Shown here piece after piece: positions 21,977 through 33,300 of a DNA stretch of 64,000 nt. Origin of the DNA: Apostichopus japonicus (taxonomy: Eukaryota > Echinodermata > Holothuroidea > Aspidochirotida > Stichopodidae). The DNA is taken from the NCBI RefSeq assembly GCF_037975245.1, contig NC_092563.1, forward strand, positions 16,773,094-16,837,093. The letters run 5' to 3'. The first letter of the stretch is position 1; every line of letters starts with the position of its first letter. The position numbers and the translations under genes were made by a program. Below the pieces are notes generated by a model, which worked only from the letters and a program-made list of their open reading frames with translations, had not been told where the DNA came from and ran no database searches.

Positions 21977-22134
21977 CTCATCATCACATCAGTAATGAAA
22001 TAAGAAGTTGATGCTGCAGTCTTGTCAGGCACTGCCTTAGTCTCAGGCCACTTTGAATAGAAGTCAGACAGTGTTATCATGTACAGTCGCTTGGCAGCTG
22101 TCACTGGTAGAGGACCAATAAGATCAACACCAAC
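21977..22134 (-). pseudogene. Ginger transposase exon, DDE integrase core
   Basis: A 158-base exon bounded by TTCTTAACAG and GTAAGC, with one open frame: VGVDLIGPLPVTAAKRLYMI, then TLSDFYSKWPETKAVPDKTA. This is the beginning of the retroviral-type integrase core; the D of VDLIGPLP is the first catalytic aspartate, and the DFYSKWPE block is typical of gypsy/Ginger enzymes. It is the best preserved exon. Confidence 0.85.
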
Positions 22135-22529
22135 CTGTTAAGAAAGAAGACAGCATTTAGTTGCTAATTTAATTTTTTTTTTGCAAGTTGCAGGCTTTGC
22201 CTTGACTGTTGTTCTATTCCATTGCTTCATTCTGTACACAGATCTCGATAAAAACAGTGGGATATCTGATCGAAACAGGGTGTTGGTGGATTTAGGCCAA
22301 TTATTTTTACCTTGCAAACATAAAAATGTAACTTACACCATACTGTACCATATATTTACAATCGCTTCAACCACTAAACCAGAAAAATGATACGCCACTT
22401 TTTGCAACTTACAATTATATGCCTATATTGATGGTTGCTCTGCAGTTAGGCCAGAGTGTGGCTTAAAGGTTTGCTGTATAGGCCCTAAAAATGCCAAATT
22501 TTCACTATGGACAAAATTCTGTAAGTATG

Positions 22530-22705
22530 TTTATTTCCCTGGAGGAAATTTACCTCACTGGGACATTCAATCATCTTGTGTCATCATTTAGAATGTCTGA
22601 GCACAATTTAAAGGGTTATTACCCCCAGGAAAGTACTTTTTGAAAACTTCTAGCAATTAAAGTGGCCAAAATTTAGGGCCAATACAGACTACCTTTAAAC
22701 TTGTA
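22530..22705 (+). repeat. Dispersed repeat, family B (empty MITE site)
   Basis: Matches 48530-48690: shared words include TCATCTTGTGT, CAGGAAAGTACTTTT, GAAAACTTCTAGCA and GACTACCTTTAAA. In the 48.7-kb copy a MITE interrupts the TTAA of the final word; here the site is empty. Confidence 0.75.
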
Positions 22706-22802
22706 AATGTTTAATTTGTCCAGAAAGAGTGACATTAACTAAACTAAACCTTCACTGCATACTGCGGACATCCTGTGCAATTAAAACAGATTGAATATTT
22801 AC

Positions 22803-22937
22803 CTGTTTCCATAATCCAGTTACAGGAATGCTATGGAGACTTGTTCGTAGGTCTACAGGACAATGACGCTTTGACATCCTGTTGAACATAACTTGTTACA
22901 TCAACGTTGATCGTTTTCCAATAGAATCTAGACATAT
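22803..22937 (-). pseudogene. Ginger transposase exon, end of zinc-binding domain
   Basis: The exon follows an acceptor GACAACAG and ends at a donor GTAAAT. It reads MSRFYWKTINVDVTSYVQ in one frame, like the RFYW...DV..YV segment before the second Cys pair, then LRTSLHSIPVTGLWKQ in another, which leads directly into the next exon. The 135-base length is inconsistent with both phases, confirming a small indel. The expected cysteine pair is not intact. Confidence 0.7.
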
Positions 22938-23731
22938 CTGTTGTCTGGTTTATCTATGCAAAGATGAATACCTTCAAAGAGATGAGAAAATTCATGATCA
23001 TGGAGATATCATTTTTTTTTGCCCCCCCAAACAAAAAACAGAAAAAAAACCAAACACACACAAATATATGGGCTGAAGTGCCTTAAAATTGAATTACAAC
23101 TCTATATCGGCTTTTGAAATGGAATCCCATTATTTTACATATTGCATGGCCACTATTTAGGTCTACAGATATCTTAAGGATTTTTCTTCTGCAGTGAGGT
23201 TTGGCATGTAGAGAATATGCCACACCTAAAAAAGTACTATCAGGCCTTCAATATCTGTTCTTACCAACCAAAATTAAATAGCCTAGAAGTAGGCTAGGCA
23301 ATATGCTATAGTCCAATAATTGCATTTTATAGTGTCCCATGCATGCAAACCAGACTAGCTCTCTAAGCTTTAGTGATCTGTTGTCATCTTTTATGATAGG
23401 CAGTGCGATAAAAGGTAGAAATTTATAATAATTTTCACAAAAATTTGTTAAGACAATTGGGTAAACAAAACGTAAAGAAATGGGCCCTAATAACTTTGTT
23501 CATGCACTTACAACTTTGCTCAAGCATACAACTGACTATAATGTTGCATTAACAATTGCTTGACTTTTGCGAATGAGTTTTTACAACTAACCAAACGTGG
23601 TAAAAGAATATCATGATTTGTGCACCAATCAGTCCTAGAGGCCTGGTTATAGTTTAACTGTGGAATGGCCGTTCGCCATTTAACAACCAATACCATATTG
23701 TGTATCCTATACTGTAAGTTACAGACATTAC

Positions 23732-24053
23732 CTTATAGATGTCACTAGTCAGTATGAGCTGCCTCGATTTGGGCGAGTTGAGAAGCCCTAGATTGCAAAA
23801 CTTTCCTTCAATTTCGGTACGCAAGAGTTCCATTTTCAGCCAGTCTGAAAGACTGACTTTGTCTCCGTAAGATCCTTCTCTGTTTTATTCTTGTAAACCC
23901 ACTTGGATAGCTCTCATCTCTTAGAATATCCGAAATTTGTCTCGCGTTTTCTGCTAGCTTTTCCATTTTTAGTTGTCGCACGACTTTACTGCTAAATATA
24001 CGGAAGCCGAAATGCGACAGTTTGCTAATAATACGGATACTGACAGAGTCCAT
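23732..24053 (-). pseudogene. Ginger transposase exon, N-terminal region
   Basis: A real ATG lies at 24053-24051. The frame reads LRDESYPSGFTRIKQRRILRR then QSQSFRLAENGTLAYR, the N-terminal segment found before the zinc-binding domain of Ginger/GIN1-type integrases. A TGA follows. A +1 frame continues GKFCNLG and RQLILTSDIYK to a donor-like GTAATG after 23732, so one frameshift near 23815 is needed. The exon-intron organisation is normal for this class and distinguishes it from gypsy retroelements. Confidence 0.65.
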
Positions 24054-25020
24054 TACTAATTAAATTTTTGCTACTCGAACGTGCATACTAATGCGGACAT
24101 AGTGTTCAGGGGGACACAATTTACAACAAAATATGCGACCAACAAATAATGTCCCCCTCGTTTCATCATAGCATAAACTGTCCTGTGAGACAGTCTGTAC
24201 CAACTGGCCTTGTATAAAAGGTCCGGGAGACTAAATGTACTGGTAAATTTAGTATAAACTGTCCCAGTGGGACTGGGACAGTATATACTGAATATGGAAT
24301 ATTTGCGACAGTTTGTACTGCTACACCGGCACTCAACAATAAAGATCTACCATATCCGGCGAATACATGTAGCCTTAATTACTTAACCCCTACACTCCTA
24401 TTCGCCCGCCCAGTCCAAGGGACTGGAGGTAGTGATATGAACATAGTAACTCATCACCATCTACCTGTTTTTTTTATAATAAATGCTCTGAAAAGTGGGT
24501 GGGACAAATGATATGATATCCCCTCCACTTTTGAAAGTGGGGGGGACATGTCCCCCCCCCGTCCCCACCTGTTGACGCCCATGATTCTTAGTATTCTTAA
24601 GGATACTATAATGCGTCTTTCCCGGTCCAAAGAGTGCTTGACCAAATAAAATGACCACTAAATTAACAATTTTTTAAATGAATGTAACGGGAACTGAAAT
24701 AAAAACATTTGGGGCCTAATCAAAACCAGCAAGCCTTGGACAACCCAACCAATGGGTCATAGGAACTCTATAGACATTGTAGAAGGGTACCATAATGCGT
24801 CATGCCCGGTCCAAAGAGTGCTTGACCAATTTAAATGACCACTAAATCATTACTTCTCTAATGAGTGTAACGGGACCACGAAAAAGCTTTGGGCCCTTAT
24901 CCATGCAGCAGGCCTTGGATAACCAAACCGATGGTTAACATGAATGCATTGTAGAAGAGTACCATCATGCGGCTTGCCCGGTCCAAAGAGTGCTTGAACA
25001 ATTTAAATGACCACTAAATC

Positions 25021-25380
25021 CAGTGGCGTAGGAAGGAACTTTTGAGTGGGGGGCTGAAGACTGATGGCCGGCCTTGGGAGGGGTCTAAGGGGAAGGGGTG
25101 TCCCCCTCCCCTTTGGAAATGTCTGCATTTCCAGGTGGGCTCAGATGCAATTTGGTGCAATATAGCACACTTCAACACCCACCCCATTTTGTAAACTTAA
25201 TTTTGTATTTTCACCTGGCCTTGGATGCAATTTGGTGCTCCATATGAGATTTTTTTTCTCATTTGGAAATGAAAAGGGGGTTTTCTGACTTGCGAAGCGG
25301 GGGGTGGAATGATACTTCCGCCCTCCCCGTTTTTCACTTGGGGGGGGCGGCGCCCCCAGCCCCCGGTTCCTACGCCCTTG
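25021..25380. mobile_element. hAT-like non-autonomous insertion in the satellite, copy 1
   Basis: A 360-bp element with ends CAGTGGCGTAGGAAGG and, reverse complemented, CAAGGGCGTAGGAACC. It is flanked by a perfect 8-bp duplication ACTAAATC (25013-25020 and 25381-25388) taken from the satellite monomer. It has no coding capacity and G/C-rich inverted subterminal segments. Confidence 0.85.
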
Positions 25381-25745
25381 ACTAAATCATTACTTCTTTA
25401 ATGAGTGTAACTGGACCACGAAAAAGCTTTGGACCCTAATCTATGCAGCAATCCTTGGATCACCAAACCGATGGTTAACATAATCTCTAAGGACATTGTA
25501 GAAGAGTACCATAATGCGCCGTGCCCGGTCCAAAGAGAGCTTGACCAATTTAAATGACCACTAAATCATTACTTCTCTAATGAGTGTAACGGGACCACGA
25601 AAAAGCTTTGGGCCCTTATCCATGCAGCAGGCCTTGGATCACCAAACCGATGGTTGACATATATGCTAAAGACATATAGAAGAGTACCATCATGCGGCTT
25701 GCCCGGTCCAAAGAGTGCTTGAACAATTTAAATGACCACTAAATC

Positions 25746-26108
25746 CAGTGGCGTAGGAAGGTACTTTTGAGTGGGGGCTGAAGACTGATGGCCGGCCTTG
25801 GGGAGGGATCTAAGGGGAAGGGGTGTCCCCCTCCCCTTTGGAAATGTCTGCATTTCCAGGTGGGCTCAGATGCAATTTGGTGCAATATAGCACACTTCAA
25901 CACCCACCCCATTTTGTAAACTTAATTTTGTATTTTCACCTGGCCTTGGATGCAAGTTGGTGCTCCATATAAGATTTTTTTTCTCATTTGGAAATGAAAA
26001 AGGGGTTTTCTGACTTGCAAAGCGGGGGGCGGAATGATACTTCCGCCCTCCACGTTTTTCACTTGGGGGGGGGGGCGGCGCCCCCAGCCCCCGGTTCCTA
26101 CGCCCTTG
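25746..26108. mobile_element. hAT-like insertion in the satellite, copy 2
   Basis: Nearly identical to copy 1, in the same monomer position with the same ACTAAATC duplication (25738-25745 and 26109-26116). Because site and orientation are the same, it is best explained by tandem duplication of a ~725-bp block (element plus two monomers), not by a second insertion. Confidence 0.85.
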
Positions 26109-27574
26109 ACTAAATCATTACTCCTTTAATGAGTGTAACTGGACCACGAAAAAGCTTTGGGCCCTAATCCATGCTGCACGCCTTGGATCACCAAACCGAT
26201 GGTTAACCTGAACTCTAAGGACATTGTAGAAGAGTACCATAATGCGTCTTGCCCGGTCCAAAGAGTGCTTGACCAATTTAAATGACCACTAAATTATTAC
26301 TTCTTCAATGATTGCAACCGGAACACGAAAAAGCTTTGGACCCTAATCCATGCAGCAATCCTTGGATCACCAAACCGATGGTTAACATAAACTCTAAGGA
26401 CATTGTAGAAGAGTACCATAATGCGCCGTACCCGGTCCAAAGAGAGCTTGACCAATTTAAATGATCATTAAATCATTACTTCTTTAATGAGTGTAACGGG
26501 ACCACGAAAAAGCTTTGGGCCTTAGTCAAGACCAGCAGCACGCATTGGACCACCTAACCAATGGGTCATAGGAAGTCCAAGGCCATTGTAGAAGGGTACC
26601 ATAATGCGTCTTGCCCGATCCAAAGAGTGCTTGACTAATTAAACTGACCACTAAATTATCAATTCGTTAATGAATGTAAATGGACCTGCAAAAATCTTTA
26701 GGCCCCAGTCAAGACCAGCAGCACGCCTTGGACCAACCAACCAATGGGTCATATGAATTCTAAAGACATTGTAGAATGGTACCATAATGCGTCTTGCCCG
26801 GTCCAAAGAGTGCTTAACCAATTAACACCGACCACTAAATCATCACTTCATAAATGTAACGGGACCTAACAAAAAAAAACCCCAAAAAACCCCCGTAAGG
26901 CCATATATTAAAACCAGCACGCCTCGGACCACCCAACCAATAGGTCATATGAATTCTAAGGACATAATTGAAGAGTCCCATAGTCAGTCTTATACGGTCC
27001 AAAGAGTATTTGACCACTACAAATGACTGATGCACAATCATTATCCAGCAGATTTATCAAAACGAGAGCCTAAGTGATATTGTTCAATGCTTGGACGTTA
27101 TTGCATGTGCCATTAATGCATGGTAGGCCTAGGGGATGGTTTATTAATTTGATTGTTTGTCCGGCTGTAAGCTTCAGATTAGCTTTTATGACAGTGCCTG
27201 CTACATGCCTGCTACAAAGTTGCTACAGCCCAGGAAAGATGCTGTCGCTTTATGCAATTGTGTTCAAATAACTGCCACATTGCAAATTTCCCCTTTGATT
27301 AGGCTAAAATTTCGTAAGTGATTTACGCAAGTTAAGTGTTAAATAGGCTGACATATCAATGAATTCGGAAGTCATTTAGAGGTAACTTTCTAAAATTGTA
27401 AAAACATTCCTACAGAATTTGGCCATATATAGACATGCGGCCATTAATTGGAATGCACTTAAAACGAGTTATGTTTTTTTTCATTCCTTGAGGGTCCAAA
27501 GTGCAATTTGAAATGCTACCGGTTGACACTAAACGTACAATACATAACATACGAGATGGACATTAATTTAAGAA

Positions 27575-27673
27575 GTGATGATGTAGTGGTCAATTTAATT
27601 GGTCAAGCACTCCTTGGACTGGGTTCGACGCATTATGGTATTCTTCTACATTATCCTTAAAGTTCATGTTAAC
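27575..27673 (-). repeat. Inverted satellite fragment
   Basis: The reverse complement matches the satellite: GTTAACATGAACTTTAAGGA, GTAGAAGAATACCATAATGC, GTCCAAGGAGTGCTTGACC and TAGTGGTC appear inverted. It is cut on the right by the element at 27674. Confidence 0.75.
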
Positions 27674-28494
27674 CAGGGGCGTATCCAGGATTTTCTAACC
27701 CGGGGGGCGCGAATTACTATCTAAGCGGAAATGGCACTACCCAGGACCATTTGTTGGCGTGAAACTTTCAAGCAAATTTTGGCAGAAAATGTCTCCCAGA
27801 TCGCTGGAAATGACACTTCCCAGGCCTTGTAAGTTGCATCTAAGCATTTTCTGTTTTGAAATTACTAGCGATATCATTAAAAAATATGCTGAAATGGGGG
27901 GGGGGGGGGGGTGGGCGGTCGCCCTCTTCCCAAAATGCGTCATGCCTTCCCCGACGACACGGTCGAGTTTGAGACCAGCCACAGTTGGTTTCATAGCACA
28001 ATTCTACAATTGATTAAGCCGTATATAAACACACACGTACGCGTTATGATAGACCATATATATAGTATATATATAGATCATGAGTGAGAGAGGAAATGGA
28101 AACGTCCAAAAATGGAGTTGTCGATGTATACAGGGGTAGGGTGAGTCACACGCCCCTTACGAAATCATTGAACCGTCACTGGCTAGCCTGTGTATATAAT
28201 AGGGATCAGCGCTGTAATGATGTCACTGTTCCTCTTTCTCTTCCTGGTGTCTTGGCGTTTTACTTTTATGGCCTTTTCTCCTTTTCTCTTTTTCTCCTTC
28301 TTCTTTTCCCTTCCTTCCTTCCTTCCTTCCTCTCCTCCTCCTCCTCCTCCTCCTCCTCCTCCTCCTCCTCCTCCTCCTCCTCCTCCTCCTCCTCCTCCTC
28401 CTCTTTTTTTTCCTTTTTGCTTTTCTTTTTTTCTCTTCTCTTTTTCTTACCCGGGGGGCGCGCGCCTCCAACGCCCCCCCTGGGTACGCCCCTG
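27674..28494. mobile_element. Non-autonomous DNA transposon with (TCC)n core
   Basis: Ends CAGGGGCGTATCCAGG and, reverse complemented, CAGGGGCGTACCCAGG. The flanking octamers ATGTTAAC and ATGATCAC agree at six of eight positions, a possible decayed 8-bp duplication. It contains a family A segment (27722-27840), a 16-G run (27896-27911) and a polypyrimidine tract. Open frames here are low-complexity artefacts. Confidence 0.65.
28330..28402. repeat. (TCC)n microsatellite
   Basis: About 24 uninterrupted TCC/CTC triplets inside a longer C/T-only tract (about 28265-28448). It yields poly-Ser, poly-Pro or poly-Arg/Glu frames that are not genes. Confidence 0.95.
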
Positions 28495-28759
28495 ATGATC
28501 ACACAGTCACAGTCCCGATTCAAGGGGACTGGGGTTGAGAGCGGATCAATCGCTCTGTAGTTTGGTTTTAGTGCCCAAGTTCTTTCCTGGGTGACTTTTC
28601 TTAAAAAGTATATCAGGCCTACACACCCACACATCGGCCACACAATGCCAGTAAACACAAAATCAAAACACCAGTATTGTATAGGGCTAAGCATGCGACA
28701 ACAAAGTGACGTTTTGATCTCCACCAAAGAACAAGCAGATTGATACTCTACTAATCTTA

Positions 28760-29041
28760 ATAAAATAAAACTGTTAGCAAACTACTTTCCACTAGAGAGC
28801 TTTCCCTTAATCCTCTCTTTGTCCCTCTTCTGGTTATATCCTACCACTCCTCTTCCCCTGTTGGTTTCTTTCTGTTCTCCATCCCTTGTCTACTAATCCC
28901 CTTACATCTATCTCTAATTTGTGTTCACCATGCTCAATTAACCTGTCTGTATTCTGTGCGTGTTTTTGTCCCTTCTGTTACTGTTACTTGTCATTTTGCC
29001 AATGAAGAAGATCCTGCTAGGATCGAAACATCAGGCCAACT
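28760..29041 (+). mobile_element. 5'-truncated retroelement with 16-bp target duplication
   Basis: Flanked by identical 16-mers TACTCTACTAATCTTA at 28744-28759 and 29042-29057. Near the 3' end lies TGAAGAAGATCCTGCTAGGA continuing TCGAAAC, a hairpin motif (GATCCT, loop GCT, AGGATC) common at the 3' ends of Penelope-like and some LINE elements. The direct repeat is what target-primed insertion produces. The superfamily assignment is tentative. Confidence 0.5.
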
Positions 29042-29057
29042 TACTCTACTAATCTTA

Positions 29058-30354
29058 TCATTTTGAGCAGGTAATTGCGCGACTATGACCTTTGATCGAC
29101 GAAACCGATGAAAACATGTCCTGGGAAATCAGGGGATCAAGGCCATAGGTGTAAATAACGTAAAGCACACAGTCTGAACACTGACAATTGCAGAATACAT
29201 AGAAGCAGGTTGCATGTTTTTAGAGACAATCTTTCGATCACTGTTAGGTACAACAGGATAAGGTAAGTGGCCTCTGTTCATCATGCTTTTCACTATATCT
29301 GTATAGTATCGTAGTATAGCATAGGCATCATTGGCTTAACTTATAGCCTACTAGCATTACTTTCCTTCCTGTAGAGAGTATAGGCAGTATAGGAAATCGC
29401 TGTTGGGATTATCTCGTTTTACACTTGTTGTATTATCCTACTCAGTATTGTTGTTGATGGTGTGTTTGCACTGTAAAAGACTCTTGCCTCCTGACGTCAG
29501 TACAATTTGCACGCAACCCGATGCAGTCCCATAAGTTGGCACACTTCTATTAGAGTCTATATCGATCCGCCGGAAAAAGTGCCAGGAAAAGTGCCAAAAA
29601 GCAGCAGGAGAACATCTTTTTTGATATGCTATCAATCATGATTTTTTTTTTGGGGGGGGGGGGGGGGGCTTGCATTTTGAAGAGCAAAAATTGGATAAAT
29701 TGAGGCAACTTAGTCCCAAGTTTCCAGAAGCGAAATGCTGGTCTATCACTGATCTTTCCATTTGTATATCTGCAGCATGTGGAAGGAGTAAAGAGGGGTG
29801 TCCCACTCCCTTTGTGGTTTTGTTATTCTAATGATGCCTTCGTGCTTAATGGTGGCATTGATTTAGGAATGTGACCCAACAATTGGTCTAAATTGTTCTG
29901 TTTATATCATGCGTTTACTGAATTTGACTGGAAGAAATTTTTATTTTTGACATATTCTCCACGGCGAAAATATGTTAGCTGGTCATTTTAAGAAAATTAC
30001 ATAAAAAGATGGTGCCATTCCTTGTGCCATACAGTAGATCAGTCCCTTACCGTTTAAATTTTTTAAAAGGATTTTACTATTAAAATAAAACATAATAGCA
30101 TGTGATAATTATAACTTGTGAATTCCGTTTCAAAACAGATTTAAAGGGTAAAACCAGGCACATGTTCCATAATATATATTTTAAAGACAATGAAACACAT
30201 CAACCTCAGGTCCTACTCCCATTTCATACCTTGTTCCATTAGTAGAGAGGAGTGATTTCGGTAGCAAATTTACATATTTATAACTTGGATTACGAGTCAA
30301 TGCATGGATGTGTAATGTTGGTGATGACGTGTTTGTCTTTATTGTTTTCCGCAG
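29058..30354. other. Upstream region of ECI2; no gene recognised
   Basis: No exon encoding an acyl-CoA-binding domain, which precedes the isomerase domain in vertebrate ECI2, was recognised. A 17-G run lies at 29652-29668. The promoter could be in this stretch, but no core elements can be named with confidence. Confidence 0.4.
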
Positions 30355-30397
30355 ATATTGTTCGCGAACAGACCGAGTAAGAGATATATCGAGCAGA

Positions 30398-33300
30398 ATG
30401 GTGAGAAAACTTATTTTGGTGAAAATTTGACCTGGCTATGATCTGCGTAATATGCCAGCTAAATATATTTTATTATTATTATGTAAGATGACAAGATTTT
30501 TGCCACCAGTAACGTAATCACTTAACCAATGTTGTTTTGCAATAACGTGTTGTGAACTGGGCGGTATACTATGAATATATATGAATTTTGAAATAAATGG
30601 AAAAAACAGAGAAAAATTTGTTATCACATCCTAAATGCAAAGTTGCCGCAATGTAATACAAGAACTCAACCAGACTCAGAGACAAATGGAAATGACTTAA
30701 TAATGCCTTACAAAGGATTGCATGGTTCGCAACAGTAACTAGGCCTGGACAACTTGTGTTGGAGCATGCGCTTTTCTCTTTTTTTTTTCATTTTGGTCAG
30801 TAGGTATAATTCTAGCAGAAAAGATTGACAAATTTATGCAGCTTCCAACGGAGAATCAGCCAGGTGTAGACTGCTTGGTCATATGGGTCATAGCAAATTG
30901 GAGATGAACCCCTCCACTTAAAAGGCAAAACCCCGAAAAAATCCCACTTTTATTGTAAATATGAACGACTTAACCGTCTAGATATACTGTGCGTAGTATT
31001 AACGTTAGCGTTAACGTCACGCTGTGTTGCATACTAATAATAAGTAATTATCGAAAAAGAGGACCTCTTAAAAATTCACACCATATGTTATATATTTATA
31101 TACATTATAACCTTTTAATTGTATACTGAATATTACTTTGCAGGCTGTTGCAGCACACAGTCAATATAATTGCCTAATCTATAATGTGAATGAAGGCGTT
31201 GCCACGGTAACGTTGAACCGTCACCGTAAGAAGAATGCTCTTAACAAAGAGGTGAGTTTATATCACATGGAGAGTTTATGCGTGGCATCCGTCACACAGA
31301 ACATCTTCGATAGTGGTTCAGATTTGTAGGGAAAATAAGCCAAAATACATGTACAGTGCTTATGCAATGCTCATGTGACTCCCCTTTCCACCAATAAGAT
31401 TGGAACTGTTTCCTCACATTTGCGAGTTATCAATACCTATAGTAGTCCAGTCCTATCAATGGCTACTGTTTTGTTTAATATGTGGTTTCCCCCCTTATGA
31501 CAAACTCAATAAGATCTCTGTTGAATTACAGAGCTAGCTTCTTATCTATACTATCATTACTGTTGTGGAAGCTGAGGTTCCATGTTTCCGCTACCTCACA
31601 TTGCTTCCTGAATTTTACCGTAAGATCTATCTCGGTCTATGATACTTCTGATCCAAACTTTTGATAATGTCCGTATTTTCGTTTACTTCATACATTTTGT
31701 TTGTTCACGTTTTGCAGATGTGGACAGAGCTGATACTCGCACTTCGGTCTGCCTCGAGAGATGACCGAGTAGTGGTGTGTGTCTTAACTGGTCAGTTGAT
31801 TTTTTTTTCATTTCTTTTCAAGTATTTTAATAAAACTTTGAGTATAAGGAATTTGGTTAAGAAAAGCAGTTATGTAACAAGTAGAAGTATACCTGAAATT
31901 GAAAATGTGTGTAGTGAATAAGGTTTAACTCAAGTGAGTGCTTATAAATACTTTAGAATGTTGTGTGAGGTTAAAAAGGGGACGTGGCCTATTCCGCTCA
32001 CACCGCCTCTCCTCCACGATCTCTGGAGTAGTCTCAATCTTCTCCATGCATGGAAAATTCCCCGACTGACAACTGAAGGGGTGGGGGGGGGGGGGCTTTT
32101 CTCCTCTCTCTTTCCCGCAAGCCAGTTTTTGCAAAATCATATTTTTTGTATGTATACACTGGAGTACTCAGATTCGACCAACTACTTTGCACGAGATATT
32201 ACTTTACAAACGCAATGTGCGGCTTCTTCTTTCATGATTTTTCTTGGAAACAATCTATATTATAAACTTTCCTTACAAGGAAGTGGTGACTACTTCTCCA
32301 GTGGTAATGACCTGAACAATTTTATTGAAGCAAGCAAGAGAGGGTCAGATGCTGCAAATTACATGACGTTTGAAAATGTACCTCTTGTAAAGTAAGTATA
32401 GATGTTATTATAGATGTTGAGAAGTTAAGAATTTTACTTTAAAACACCATATAAAACTATAATCCTTGAAATGAGTGAAAGATTTCTTTTTATCGTACAG
32501 GCCTATTTAAGTACATTTTTAAATTTTTAAAATTGCTCGTAGATTATTAATTAATAAATAATGAATAGTATTATTAAGTTTATCATAATTTGCGGTTATA
32601 GTCCTGAACGGAGGAACTGACTTCTGACGATAAAAAAGCATACTGGCATAGGGAGTCAGGAGGGGGGGGGGAGGGGGAGGGAGGTACGTGAATGACTGCT
32701 TTTATGAGTTCTATGACTTTTTGGTTGGGTCGGTCTTATTTTGTAGTGGTGATGCTTTCAAACCTAAATGTTATAGTTTTCTGTACTGCAGAGAGTCAAG
32801 AAGTTCTGTAGATGTTCCGTGCGGTTATTTGGATTATGTGGTTACAATAATTCCCTAGTGAGAAATGATTCCAAACCATGTTTTTTGTCTTTTTGTTCAG
32901 ATTGCTGGTGGATATTCTAATTGATTTCCCAAAGCAGTTGATAGCAGCAGTTAATGGACCTGCTATAGGGATAGCCGTCACATCGTTGGGATTAATGGAC
33001 GTCGTGTATGCATCAGACACAGTAAGTACGAAAATATACACCGTTTATTATTTTGGTCAAGGCCCTTAAAAATATTTCCAATAGACATGCAGCGCATCAG
33101 CATTACAGTTGATCAGATTTTATGTTTGTTGAGGATTGTATTGATACGTACGTTAGGTTTAAAAGATTTTAATTGATTGTAAACAGCCTTTTATTCTTCA
33201 TTTAGACCATCATCACTTAAACAAATCGTATTTTGGTGATTTTCTTTAAGGGAGGGGAGGATGTAAGCTGGAGTGATAACTTTTGTACACAGTGTTATCA

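Larger units (their letters stand above)
18164..24325 (-). mobile_element. Ginger-type DNA transposon, 6.16 kb
   Basis: Ends are TGTGACAGTACAGAGTGTC on the left and, reverse complemented, TGTAGCAGTACAAACTGTC on the right, flanked by the 4-bp duplication CCGG (18160-18163 and 24326-24329). Ginger elements are cut-and-paste transposons whose transposase is a gypsy-like integrase; TGT...ACA ends and a 4-bp target duplication fit what I recall of Ginger1. Both subterminal regions (18164-18340 and 24080-24325) are packed with inverted copies of GTAC(A)AA(G/C)TGTCC-type words, likely transposase-binding sites. The minus strand carries transposase exons (below). Frameshifts and missing exons make it defective. 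Confidence 0.8.
17729..24583. mobile_element. hAT-like non-autonomous element, split by a Ginger insertion
   Basis: Ends are CATGGGCGTCAGCAGG on the left and, reverse complemented, CATGGGCGTCAACAGG on the right. The 8-bp ATTCTTAG is duplicated at 17721-17728 and 24584-24591, the size expected for hAT-type transposition. Removing the nested Ginger element leaves only about 690 bp of non-coding sequence, including a family A segment at 17779-17880. It landed within a satellite monomer, whose sequence continues on the other side. Confidence 0.8.
24584..27045 (+). repeat. ~180-bp satellite array
   Basis: Monomers aligned on ACCAT(A/C)ATGCG occur at about 24605, 24791, 24963, 25510, 25688, 26238, 26417, 26600, 26783 and 26979. 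After removing two inserted elements the spacing is 172-196 bp, mostly 178-183. Consensus words: TTGCCCGGTCCAAAGAGTGC, TTTAAATGACCACTAAATC, GGGACCACGAAAAAGCTTTG. The last monomers are the most diverged. The array continues the piece at 17540-17728. Confidence 0.9.

Noticed and set aside
21977-22134. Gypsy-type LTR retrotransposon
   Set aside because: Integrase-like core only, interrupted by introns, inside TGT...ACA inverted ends with a CCGG duplication and no reverse transcriptase; Ginger fits better.
28084-28727. Long open frames (82-158 residues) rich in Ser, Pro or Arg/Glu
   Set aside because: They arise from the (TCC)n tract read in different frames and strands.
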